64,000 nucleotides of DNA from CALLVY01 sp937899855 (GCA_039820405.1 JBCBQC010000021.1:1-64000); one strand, 5' to 3'; numbered from the stretch's first letter, positions 38,747 through 47,352 are shown. Translations and numbers: made by a program. The notes: generated from the letters alone by a model not told the origin.

Positions 38747-41137
38747 GTGATTACGTCCATTGACCAAAATACCCTCGACCGGATCGACTCCTTCCGGCAA
38801 CGTTTTGCCCGACTGGGCTACGGCGAAGGGCATTTTATCTTTGCGTGCCACGCCGCTTTTCCCATTGCCCTCACCGCCGATCTGCTCTACCAGCTCTGGG
38901 TCAACTTTAAGACTTACCCCGATGCCGATCAAACCGAGCGCGGGATCGATGCCCTGGCGGTGTCGGATGTCTTGCTCTCCGGCTTGTGTCGCGATACGGG
39001 TCAGGGCATCTTCGAAATGGATTTGCCCACCCGCGCCCACCTGCTCGCCCAACTCGAAGCCGATCCGCGTTTTGGGCCCACCCGACAAAACGAACTGGCC
39101 GTCTTCCTCTACCAGTACACCGACCGCATCGCCCCCCAAAAGCACGCCCCGGCCTTTGTGGAGGCCCAACGCTGGGCCGCCCTGGCTACCCTAGCGCCCC
39201 AGCGGGCGGCGGAAGAACTCCAGGCGGTATTGTCCGAGAAAATCCGCAGCGGACAGGAAGGGGACATTCTCCGCCTGCGCAACCTGCTCGAATCCTACGC
39301 CAATCAGGAAGCGGGGCTAGAGCGTTTGCTCCACTACAGCAAGGGGCTCAAAGCCGCCATCTTCGAAATGGATCCCACCATTATCCAAAACGAGATGCAG
39401 CTGGCCGAAGTACAGCTACTTCCCGTCGAAGCCACCGGGGAAGAGGCCAACGAAGCGGGCGTCTTTCACCTGCCCCTCCCCAGCGAGTTGCGCGAGCAAA
39501 TCGACCTTCCCGATGCCGAGCCACCGACCCCCACCACAGAGGCCGACCGACGCATCGCCGAAGCCCGCCGGACCCGGGCCACCAGCCTCGACCTCAGCCG
39601 GCTCGAATTGGAAGCCATTCCCCCCGAAGTCTTCGAACTCGACCAACTCCGCAGCCTCGACCTGTTTATCAACAAAATTACCCGCATTCCTCCCCAAATT
39701 GCCCAGCTGCGCCAATTGGAAGAACTGCTCATCAGCTCCAACCCCATCCAGCAACTCCCGATGGAACTGGCAAAGCTGTCGCAACTACGGGTCTTCAAAC
39801 TGGAAAATGGCCAGCTCGACCGCTTCCCCGAAGTCCTGCTGCAACTCCCCAATATCAAACGCGTTTCGCTCGACAATAACGACATTCCCTACGCCCCCGA
39901 GGCCATCGCCAAGCTGGAAAAATTGCAGCTCCTCGACCTTCGTAAAAATACCGTAGCCAACCTCCCCCTGGCCCTACACCGTACCGACGGAGACAGCCTA
40001 CGGGCCTATTTTAACATCAGCCAGAACCGCACCCCTAAGCCAGACATCTGGCTGATGGTGGGGCCGCGTTCGACCCTCGATTTCCAACTGCTGGAAGAAG
40101 CCCGGAGCCCCGTAGCCGAAGAAGTGCATCTGGAATACATCAGCAGTACGACCAAATTGTTTCAAATCTGTCGACGCCATCCGGGGGCCATCAAACGCAT
40201 CCACCTGACGGGCTACCGCGTGGCGCTTCCGCGGGAGGACGAATCCGAGGACTTCCTTTCGCTCAGCCCCGAATTGCTCGCGCAATTGATTGGTCCGCTG
40301 CCCGCTTGTCAATTGCTTTTCCTCCACGCGGCTCGCAGTGCCCCACACGCCGAACTGCTCTTCGAGAAGGGCATCGACTACACCATCGGCCTGGAGGGCG
40401 AAGGCGATGCGGAGAATCGACAAGGGGACGTCCAACGATTCTACGAAAACCTGAGTCGGGAACCAGACATCACCGGGGCCTTTAACCGGATGCAGGAACA
40501 GTTCAACCCCAGTGGTCCGAGGACCAGCAAACGCCCCAAGCGAAAAGCGCCGCCTCAGCAACAACAGGCCCAGACCGGATCCTCCTTCGACCCGGAGGAA
40601 TTGCGGGGGCTTTACCAGTGGCGCTTGTTTTCGCCCGAGCCGATTGGCCTCGACATCAAGCGCTTGTACGCCCTGCTGGTGGGGATCGATCAATACGAAC
40701 CGGGCTCTCCCGTTATCGACTATCCCACTCCAGCGACCACCATTTTTCGGTTTCGCGACTATTTGGCCAAAACTTGCCGGCGGGAAGCAATCGATTTTGA
40801 GGTTCGTTTGTTGCAAGATCAGGAGGCCAACTACGGGGAGGTCATCAACGCGTTTCGGTCCTTCCTGGGACAGGCGGGCCCGGAAGATGGCGTCCTGTTC
40901 TACTTTTCGGGGCAGGGTGCGCGGATCAAGGTGCCCGTGGAATTGCAGCGCCACGTTGGGGATCGCGAGATGAGTGCGCTGGTGCTGTCGGACACCACGA
41001 GCGGCCACCGGCACCTGGCCAGCATTGAACTACAAGCTTTGGTACACGAGTTGAACGAGCGTTGTGAAAACGTCAATATTATTCTCGACTGTTCGCACGC
41101 GGCGGGCTTTGGATTTAAGTTGAATAAGATTTTCTAA
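38747..41137 (+). CDS. LRR protein with dead CHAT and N-terminal half of a dead caspase
   Basis: 796 aa, GTG start 7 bases after the vWA gene. Residues 1-220 are a helical domain. About 275-412 are leucine-rich repeats (LRSLDLFINKITRIPPQIAQ; LQLLDLRKNTVANLPLAL). About 430-585 align with the CHAT plan of the first operon gene, but the catalytic His is replaced (IHLTGYRVA for 'lHfSGHa') and the Cys is replaced (LLFLHAARSAPHAELLFEKG for 'LNaCsS'). About 638-796 are the large-subunit part of a caspase: YALLVGIDQYE, then VLFYFSGQGAR (Gln723 in place of His) and IILDCSHAAG (Ser783 where Cys should be; Cys782 one place early). The protein stops 10 residues later, before any small subunit; that half is encoded after the next gene. 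Two pseudo-protease domains plus LRRs suggest a sensor or scaffold. Confidence 0.85.
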   Translation: MITSIDQNTLDRIDSFRQRFARLGYGEGHFIFACHAAFPIALTADLLYQLWVNFKTYPDADQTERGIDALAVSDVLLSGLCRDTGQGIFEMDLPTRAHLLAQLEADPRFGPTRQNELAVFLYQYTDRIAPQKHAPAFVEAQRWAALATLAPQRAAEELQAVLSEKIRSGQEGDILRLRNLLESYANQEAGLERLLHYSKGLKAAIFEMDPTIIQNEMQLAEVQLLPVEATGEEANEAGVFHLPLPSELREQIDLPDAEPPTPTTEADRRIAEARRTRATSLDLSRLELEAIPPEVFELDQLRSLDLFINKITRIPPQIAQLRQLEELLISSNPIQQLPMELAKLSQLRVFKLENGQLDRFPEVLLQLPNIKRVSLDNNDIPYAPEAIAKLEKLQLLDLRKNTVANLPLALHRTDGDSLRAYFNISQNRTPKPDIWLMVGPRSTLDFQLLEEARSPVAEEVHLEYISSTTKLFQICRRHPGAIKRIHLTGYRVALPREDESEDFLSLSPELLAQLIGPLPACQLLFLHAARSAPHAELLFEKGIDYTIGLEGEGDAENRQGDVQRFYENLSREPDITGAFNRMQEQFNPSGPRTSKRPKRKAPPQQQQAQTGSSFDPEELRGLYQWRLFSPEPIGLDIKRLYALLVGIDQYEPGSPVIDYPTPATTIFRFRDYLAKTCRREAIDFEVRLLQDQEANYGEVINAFRSFLGQAGPEDGVLFYFSGQGARIKVPVELQRHVGDREMSALVLSDTTSGHRHLASIELQALVHELNERCENVNIILDCSHAAGFGFKLNKIF

Positions 41138-41194
41138 AAAATACCACCGGAGTAGCCCGAGAGGATACGCTACTTCGCAAACGGCAAGCAAGCA
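41138..41194 (+). other. Relic of the caspase inter-subunit segment
   Basis: Between the stop of the pseudo-caspase half (41135-41137) and the deaminase ATG (41195), the frame one base earlier stays open and reads KNTTGVAREDTLLRKRQ. In related caspase families the active-site segment 'DCCHSG.GTR' is followed by a 'VAR' stretch, so this looks like the continuation of the caspase, lost by a one-base change in the TTTT run at 41130-41133. It supports the view that one caspase gene was opened at this point. Confidence 0.5.
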
Positions 41195-41638
41195 ATGGAT
41201 CGCAGCCAAATGGAAATGTACATGCGCACCGCGCAGTTGGAAGGTCGAAAGGCCCTGCCGGATTGCTTGCCCAATCCGCCGGTCGGCTGTGTGATCGTAC
41301 GGGGAGAAGCAATCATCGCGCGGGGATATACCCAAGCACCCGGCCAGCCCCACGCCGAGGCCCTGGCCTTGAGCCAGTTGCGGGGCGACGAGACGGATCT
41401 CCACGTCTTCGTCACCCTCGAACCCTGCTCCTTCCAGGGGCGGACGCCCTCCTGCGCCCGCGCCATCACCCGCTACGATGTGGCGACGGTCTACATTGGC
41501 CTGATCGATCCCCACCCCCGCAATCGAGGCGCCGGCATCGACATTCTCAAAGCGGCGAACATTCCCGTCGTCCTAGACGTCCTCGCCGAAGAATTGCGCG
41601 AGGATTTAGGTCCCTATTTAATTCACAAAACCGATTAA
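41195..41638 (+). CDS. RibD-type zinc-dependent deaminase domain protein
   Basis: A 147-aa single-domain protein. It has PNPPVGCVIV near residue 27, the zinc/catalytic motif HAEALAL (His53, Glu55) and VTLEPCSFQGRTPSCARAI (Cys78, Cys87), all intact, followed by YIGLIDPHP. This is the pattern of the deaminase half of RibD, which deaminates a pyrimidine intermediate of riboflavin synthesis. The reductase half of RibD is absent, and no other riboflavin gene is nearby. It lies between the two halves of a caspase in a conflict operon, 3 bases before the second half. An effector or nucleotide-altering role is therefore possible; a simple stand-alone riboflavin enzyme remains the alternative. Confidence 0.85.
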   Translation: MDRSQMEMYMRTAQLEGRKALPDCLPNPPVGCVIVRGEAIIARGYTQAPGQPHAEALALSQLRGDETDLHVFVTLEPCSFQGRTPSCARAITRYDVATVYIGLIDPHPRNRGAGIDILKAANIPVVLDVLAEELREDLGPYLIHKTD

Positions 41639-41641
41639 GCC

Positions 41642-42943
41642 ATGGCCGCGCCCCCCGAAGAAAATAAAGAACGAGGCCTGGAAGATTTCCTCGATGGCTA
41701 CTTCGCCCGTCAGCTGTCGGAGCGAGCGGAAGAAATCATTCCCACCGCCCACTTCAACCTCCTGGCCGCTAGTGGGGTCGGTCAGCAGATCAATAACCCG
41801 CTGGTCCTCCCGGAGTACGGCCACTTTAGCGAACAATTGTTCCAAGCCTTCCAAAAAACGCGGGGCCGGGTCGACTATCACCAACTGGTGGATCGCAGCC
41901 GGGCCCTCATCCGCCACCAACGGGGGCCCCACCAAGGACAACGGCCCGAACTCTTCCTCGACGAAGGACAGGACGCCCGGGCGTTTTTCCTCCAACGGGC
42001 CCAAGCCACCAGTGGCGACTTCAACCGCTATTCCGTTTATCACTACGACGACCGGTGGTGGTTGGAAATTGGCCGGCTGCTCGAACTGACCTTTGGGCTC
42101 CGCTTTAGCCGTTCCGAAATGCGGGTGTACCACCGCGGGGAGGAAGTCGGCAAAGCTTGGGTACGCGACCTGGCACTCCAGCACAGCATGCTCCAACTCG
42201 AATTTGAGGCCAATCCCGATGACCTCTACGAGGTCGAAATCCTTCCCGAGATGGACTTGCCCCTGAGGGTACAGCTCCGGGGGGACGAATCTCAGGGGGC
42301 GGACCTGCTCAGTTGGTGGGCCAGCCAGCCGGCCTGGGCGGATTGGTTTACCCAGGGGGAGGAGGAATCGGCAGCCTACCAACTCGACTTTCGGGAGGCG
42401 ACGCGAACGAGCAATGCCCAGGTCGTCCTCTTTCACGGAGAGCGACAGCTGCTGCGGATTGAAAAAAGCGACAATCCCGGTGCGGAGGATCAGCTGCGGA
42501 TGACCCTCATCAACGTGCTACGGGACATCGCCCACTGGGAGCAGCTGCGCGATTTGACCAACAATTATGACGGGCTGGCGGAGCAAGGTTTGCAACCCGA
42601 CATTACGCTCCTGCGTTCGCTACCGGAGGAAGCGGAGCTCGTCCCCATTACGGATTTTGATTTTCCACCGGCGGAGGAAAATCGTCTCTTCCTCCGTCTC
42701 GAAAGTCCCTTGGCCCAAAGCCTCCACTACGTCATCCTCTACCTCGATGCGGATTTTAACGTCTCCATCCTGGCGAAGGGCGTCCTGACCGAGATGCAAC
42801 CGCTAATCGTCGAGCCCCTTTCCCTCCAGTACGAACAAGCGGGCGACTACCACCTCCAAGTCCTCTTTGATCCCCAGCCGATCGACGCCCGGGGCCTCGA
42901 ACGGGATACCAGTTTTTGGCTCAACACCGAAGAAATTTATTGA
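41642..42943 (+). CDS. C-terminal half of the split caspase plus caspase-associated domain
   Basis: 433 aa, starting 3 bases after the deaminase stop. Residues about 9-120 align with the small-subunit half of the intact caspase at 44062-47352: FARQLSERAEEIIPTAHFNL against YTQQLATRQDLQIPHRAHVV; then LLAASGVGQQ against LGACGRNQEA; YGHFSEQLFQAF against RGVFTKHLIDCL; and DYHQLVDRSRALI against SYQDLFLKVRARV. The alignment continues: WWLEIGRLLELT against WRLQLGAIHGLP, INVLRDIAHWEQLRDLTN against VGILETIEEWERLADLEN, and YVILYLDADFN against YFALLDLDSDYS. So this protein is the missing remainder of the 796-aa protein's caspase. It has no catalytic residue of its own. It may reassemble with the N-terminal half. 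Confidence 0.8.
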   Translation: MAAPPEENKERGLEDFLDGYFARQLSERAEEIIPTAHFNLLAASGVGQQINNPLVLPEYGHFSEQLFQAFQKTRGRVDYHQLVDRSRALIRHQRGPHQGQRPELFLDEGQDARAFFLQRAQATSGDFNRYSVYHYDDRWWLEIGRLLELTFGLRFSRSEMRVYHRGEEVGKAWVRDLALQHSMLQLEFEANPDDLYEVEILPEMDLPLRVQLRGDESQGADLLSWWASQPAWADWFTQGEEESAAYQLDFREATRTSNAQVVLFHGERQLLRIEKSDNPGAEDQLRMTLINVLRDIAHWEQLRDLTNNYDGLAEQGLQPDITLLRSLPEEAELVPITDFDFPPAEENRLFLRLESPLAQSLHYVILYLDADFNVSILAKGVLTEMQPLIVEPLSLQYEQAGDYHLQVLFDPQPIDARGLERDTSFWLNTEEIY

Positions 42944-42945
42944 CG

Positions 42946-44085
42946 ATGAGTTTGAAAAAAATAGATCCCTTAAGGTTGAATTGGACCTGTCGGAAAATTA
43001 GCTTTCGAGTCAAGGAGGAGCCATTCGAGGGAAGCGATTACCTGCCCAATCAGATGCTGGCTCGCGTGTTGGCCGATTATATGGCTACCCTCCCCTGGAT
43101 GACGCCTTTTAGCCAGGAACCTATGGCGGTGGAGCAGCCGGAAGACATCGCCGAATGCTGGTCCCTTTTTGCCGATGGCGCCCCCCTGCCCTTGTTGGAA
43201 GCACTGGCACCGCTATTTACCATTACGGGAGCAACGGACGGCCTGGAACGCCTCCCCCTACTCAAGCGGGCTTTTGAATTGTTGCTCAAAATATCCGGTC
43301 TGATTGGAGTCAGCCAAGTTCTGGAACGAGAAAAACAAGGGCGTCCCATGCTGGAGGCCACCCATACGGATCTGATCGATTTCTTCACCCAGCCCAAGCC
43401 CAACTGGCACAGCGACTTCCTCTACCTCGCTGGGGACCTCAATCGCCACCGGGGTACCCTACCCGTTGATGAAATTCGAGCCCTCGAAACCACCGCGCAG
43501 ACCGACGAATTTCAGAATGCCATTAACTTCTTCAACGATCTCATGCCTATCCGCACCCCGGAGTCCCAGCCCCCACCCCCAGACAACCTGGCCTTCGCCG
43601 AACAACAACTCGCCACGGTCCTCCCCCACCTGCTCTACCCGTTCGGCTACCAGTGGCGCAGCAATCGAACCTGGCGAGAGCCAGCTCTGGCAAAGCGAAG
43701 GGTCAATAACCTGGTTTGCCTCAACCTCAATGGAAACCCCGACGAATCGGAAGTCCGTACCCTCGAACTGCCCTCCCCCTTCCCCGGCAATGCCGTTGAT
43801 ATGGTCAGAACGGAGTACGAATCCAGGCGCCGCGCCCAGCCCCTCAGCCTCCATCCCTTTATCATCGACGAAAACACCGTTCGAGCAATAGTACCTGCTT
43901 CCCAGGAAGGCAGTGCCCCTCCCCAACTGTATTACTTGGACGGGACCTCGGACGATCATTACCGCTTCTTGAGTTTTAGCAGCTCCGACGAACTACTCGT
44001 CGAACGAACGCCGGGTGGCCCCTTCGAATCCCTCCGGCGGGACTTGCGCGCCATCGAGGACTCACTCCGGCGCCGGCAGTCCTAG
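42946..44085 (+). CDS. Orphan protein, last gene of the conflict operon
   Basis: The ATG at 42946 (MSLKKIDPLRLNW) directly follows the previous stop, giving 379 aa. There is no signal peptide or membrane segment, so it should be cytoplasmic. I recognise no domain. The first 200 residues are helical and Leu-rich (LLEALAPLFTITGATDGLER; FELLLKISGLIGVSQVLE). The C-terminal 130 residues are beta-rich (RVNNLVCLNLNGNPDESEV; PPQLYYLDGTSDDHYRFLSF). Tight spacing with the caspase half argues for a joint function. Its 3' end overlaps that of the convergent caspase-hydrolase gene by 24 bases. Confidence 0.75.
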   Translation: MSLKKIDPLRLNWTCRKISFRVKEEPFEGSDYLPNQMLARVLADYMATLPWMTPFSQEPMAVEQPEDIAECWSLFADGAPLPLLEALAPLFTITGATDGLERLPLLKRAFELLLKISGLIGVSQVLEREKQGRPMLEATHTDLIDFFTQPKPNWHSDFLYLAGDLNRHRGTLPVDEIRALETTAQTDEFQNAINFFNDLMPIRTPESQPPPPDNLAFAEQQLATVLPHLLYPFGYQWRSNRTWREPALAKRRVNNLVCLNLNGNPDESEVRTLELPSPFPGNAVDMVRTEYESRRRAQPLSLHPFIIDENTVRAIVPASQEGSAPPQLYYLDGTSDDHYRFLSFSSSDELLVERTPGGPFESLRRDLRAIEDSLRRRQS

Positions 44086-47000
44086 CAACAGTTCCTTCAA
44101 CTTTTCCAAACCTTCCCCTTCCTCGAAATAATTCATGTGGTGGGCTGTAATGTCGTGGTGTTCCGCTGCGTAGGGCGTCGGAACGTGGTGGATCATGGCC
44201 ACGCTCACCGCAATGTCGTTGGGCTCCTCGCCGTAGACCCAGTCCCCTACCTTGAGCTTGGCCTTGTCCAGAAAACGGGCCAGACGGCGATCGCTCAGGG
44301 ATTCGTAATCGCTGATGTCGCCCGCCACGGTGTAGTAGCGGGTGTGGGGGTCGACCTCGGGATCGTTGTCGGCGTAAAGGTCGGTGACGAAGTCGCTGTC
44401 GGTCCGCATTTGGTCGAGGGTGAGGGTGAGGGGGCTGGTAGCCAGCAGGGCTTTGTTGATACCGGCCAGGTAGGGGTAGATCGTTCCCAGCCAGCCCTTA
44501 CCAAAGTTGAGGGCCAGGCTCAGGAGTTGGGTCAGCAAATCGCGGTACTGCGGAATGGAGCCAAAGGCCGAGCCCCCGTTGGGCGTACCGAACATGAGGA
44601 GGCGATCCACCAGGCGATCCCCCTTCCGTACCCGCTCGATCATCTGGCGACTCACCAGTCCTCCCATCGAATGCGCCACGATGTCGAGTGTCTTGCCGTC
44701 GCGCGCGTTGAGGCCGACGCCCTTGAGCGCCTTGGAAAATTCCTGAGCGGTTTTTTCCAGCTCCTCGTTGAGGTTTTCGTAGTCAAAAGTGAGGATCAAA
44801 TCGTAGTGTTTTTGGTCCAGCAAAAAGCGCAGGTTGCGCGCCATGCTTTTGGTATTGCCGATGATGCCGTGGATGAGTAGGAGAATCTTACTGGCGTTGG
44901 CCACCTTGCTCTTGATGGCCCGATCGCTGAGTCGGACCTTGCCCGCCTGGTTGTAGGTGACGTAGCGCAAGCGGAACACCCGCGAGCGAAAGCCCCCAAC
45001 TTTTAGGACCACAAACCAGAGTGCCCGCGGAATACTCCGGCTCCGCCGCCGCGAAGGGTCGGCTTGCAGGGGCAATTCGCGAAAGCGCAAATGGGTTTTC
45101 CCCGTCGCATCTTTTTCCGACTCACCAAAGGTAAAGACAAAGCCTTCGTCCATCGTGATGGGCAGCAAGTACTCCTCCGCCGCCAGGTCCTGATCGATGA
45201 TCACCTCCAGGGGTTCGTCCCGCAGCGCCGCCTGCCCCTTCACTCCACTCAACTCGATGATGCTCCGTTGCCCCTGCACGGACCGACTCCGCCCCGCATT
45301 CCAATCCAGCAGTTCCAGCTCCTCGCTGCGGAAGAGGTCTTCCACGCCGGACAAGGGGTGGACGCTTTTTCCCCGGGATTGGAGCTCCGTAAAACTCCAC
45401 TTCGCTCGGAACTTAGGGTGGGCCTTGACTTCAATTTTCTCAGACTCGAAGCGGACCACTTCCGCCCCCACTAAGCGCGTGCCCCGCAACAAGCGCAGAC
45501 GGATCGTCCGGGTACACCAGTCGGTCTCCGTGGCTCTCTTGCGTGTGAAAGTATAGCGCGTTCGCCCCTCTTTGGTCGTATCGACTTTCCCCAGTTCAAA
45601 GCCTTCTTTAGCAAAAGAGTAATCGTCAAAGGGCGTGGTACTGACGAGTAGCTTAAACACCTTGGTCAATTCCTCGGCTTCGTCCTCAGCACGAAAGCCG
45701 ACGCCCGTATCGTATTCCAAGAGGGCTTCCGACTGCGCCGCTACCTTTTTGCAGGGGTAAACATTTTTGGTCGAATAGTCCGAGTCGAGATCGAGCAAGG
45801 CGAAGTACAATTCGCGATCGGTATGATTGGTGGCCTTCAGTTGGTACCAGATGGCGCCTTCCGCTCCTTCGCTGGGTGCTTCAATGGAAATGGCGGGCCC
45901 CTTGAGTGGCGGTTCGAGGGTACCCGATTCGGTTTCGCGATAGAAGCACAATTCGATGTCCTTGGCTTTAAAACGCGTCCCTTTATTCTCCAAGTCCGCC
46001 AGCCGCTCCCACTCCTCGATGGTTTCCAAGATACCGACGATGTAGTCTATCGACAGGCCATCCTTCCCCATCCGTCCGTGAAGCAGGGTCTGTGACTCGC
46101 GTTCGTACACCAAGAGGCGGTCGCGGTCGATGGCCAGTTCGTAACGGCTGGACTCCGTCTCGTCGACCCAACGCAAAAAGGGCGAAGGCCGCTGGGCGTA
46201 GAGTTTCCGAAAGCTGCCCTTGGCGCGTTGGCTACCCCGTAGGTAGACCGGCATGCTGAGGGGGAAATTGACGATCTCCGCCAAATAAGCTTTCTGGGGA
46301 TCGCCCTCGGGAAAAGGGAAGGTACTTTCTTTGAGCTGTACGGCTTCCAAATTGGCCTGTGCGATGGCCTGTTTGCCCAGGTTGGGATAAATTGCCAACT
46401 GAATCTGACGCGCCAGATCTGGTGCGTTGGGCAAGCCGTGGATGGCCCCGAGCTGGAGGCGCCACTTCCCCTCGACAAACTGGATCAGGTGGCGGCGGGT
46501 ATCGCTGGCCGTACGTCGCGTCAAAAAACCGTAGCGATGATCAAAGCCATCGTAGGCGCCAAATTGGGGATCCTGCTTGCGTACTTCCCGTTGGACCCTG
46601 GCCCGGACCTTGAGAAAAAGGTCTTGATAACTCAAGCCGGGCTCGGCGCGCAAACAGTCGATGAGGTGCTTGGTGAATACGCCGCGATCATCATCCGCTT
46701 CCCAGGCTTCCTGATTGCGACCGCAAGCCCCGAGGACCACGTGAGCCCGATGTGGAATCTGGAGGTCCTGACGGGTAGCCAGTTGTTGGGTGTAGTAATT
46801 GTCTTTGGAGAGCAGGTAGGTCGACAAATCGCGATAGCCCTTAACTTGAGAAGTAAAACGGCTGCGACGACCGTTGAGATCCGCGTCGATCGACTTGGTC
46901 ATTTCACCGGAGTGGCAGGAATCGATAATCACCACCACTTCGACCCCACTGCTGACTTCGGAGAGGAGAACGGCCAGCTCTTTATCGGCTAGGTCGTACT

Positions 47001-47352
47001 TGCCCGGGGTACGGCTGTCGTAGCAAACCAGGGTCTCGTCGATACCGGTGCTATCGAGCTGGCGGAAGGCGGGGGCGGCTTCGGCGCGGGAACCGTGGCC
47101 ACTGAAATAAAACAGCACCAGGTCTCGGGCTTGCGCTTTGGCCGCTAGGTGTTTGCGAAAATTTTGGATCAGCTTTTCGCGGGTGGCCCGTTGGTCCTTG
47201 AGGACTTTGATTTGGGGATTGAGGTGGGTGTACTGGGTCTTGAGCAGTTGTTGGATGGCTTTGACGTCGTTGTGGCAGCCGCGGAGGGGGCGGACGTTAG
47301 ACCGCGGATCGTAGGTATTGATGCCGACGAGGAGGGCGTGGAGCTGGGGCAT
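44062..47352 (-). CDS. Active caspase fused to an alpha/beta-hydrolase (lipase-like)
   Basis: The ATG at 47352 (MPQLHALLVGINTY) begins right at the first strand of the caspase domain and gives 1096 aa. Both catalytic residues are present: His86 in LVLFYFSGHGSR and Cys146 in VVVIIDSCHSGE. The small subunit ends near residue 285 (DHRYGFLTRR). A middle region (about 290-620) matches the domain behind the split caspase of the facing operon. The last 260 residues form an alpha/beta-hydrolase: ILLLIHGIIGNTKSM (oxyanion strand), LDIVAHSMGGLVSRQMIERV (Ser nucleophile), then LLMFGTPNGGSAFGSIP and a late His in an IHHVPTPYAAEHHD segment. It resembles PGAP1/lipase-type hydrolases acting on membrane lipids. 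A protease joined to a lipase would make a strong cell-killing effector. It converges on the operon. Confidence 0.9.
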   Translation of the reverse strand: MPQLHALLVGINTYDPRSNVRPLRGCHNDVKAIQQLLKTQYTHLNPQIKVLKDQRATREKLIQNFRKHLAAKAQARDLVLFYFSGHGSRAEAAPAFRQLDSTGIDETLVCYDSRTPGKYDLADKELAVLLSEVSSGVEVVVIIDSCHSGEMTKSIDADLNGRRSRFTSQVKGYRDLSTYLLSKDNYYTQQLATRQDLQIPHRAHVVLGACGRNQEAWEADDDRGVFTKHLIDCLRAEPGLSYQDLFLKVRARVQREVRKQDPQFGAYDGFDHRYGFLTRRTASDTRRHLIQFVEGKWRLQLGAIHGLPNAPDLARQIQLAIYPNLGKQAIAQANLEAVQLKESTFPFPEGDPQKAYLAEIVNFPLSMPVYLRGSQRAKGSFRKLYAQRPSPFLRWVDETESSRYELAIDRDRLLVYERESQTLLHGRMGKDGLSIDYIVGILETIEEWERLADLENKGTRFKAKDIELCFYRETESGTLEPPLKGPAISIEAPSEGAEGAIWYQLKATNHTDRELYFALLDLDSDYSTKNVYPCKKVAAQSEALLEYDTGVGFRAEDEAEELTKVFKLLVSTTPFDDYSFAKEGFELGKVDTTKEGRTRYTFTRKRATETDWCTRTIRLRLLRGTRLVGAEVVRFESEKIEVKAHPKFRAKWSFTELQSRGKSVHPLSGVEDLFRSEELELLDWNAGRSRSVQGQRSIIELSGVKGQAALRDEPLEVIIDQDLAAEEYLLPITMDEGFVFTFGESEKDATGKTHLRFRELPLQADPSRRRSRSIPRALWFVVLKVGGFRSRVFRLRYVTYNQAGKVRLSDRAIKSKVANASKILLLIHGIIGNTKSMARNLRFLLDQKHYDLILTFDYENLNEELEKTAQEFSKALKGVGLNARDGKTLDIVAHSMGGLVSRQMIERVRKGDRLVDRLLMFGTPNGGSAFGSIPQYRDLLTQLLSLALNFGKGWLGTIYPYLAGINKALLATSPLTLTLDQMRTDSDFVTDLYADNDPEVDPHTRYYTVAGDISDYESLSDRRLARFLDKAKLKVGDWVYGEEPNDIAVSVAMIHHVPTPYAAEHHDITAHHMNYFEEGEGLEKLKELLLGLPAPE

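Noticed and set aside
41130..41141. Programmed -1 frameshift joining the pseudo-caspase half to downstream sequence
   Set aside because: The A-run lies after the stop codon and no classic slippery heptamer with a following structure is seen. The shifted frame would run into the antisense-like shadow of the deaminase, so a simple one-base mutation is more likely.
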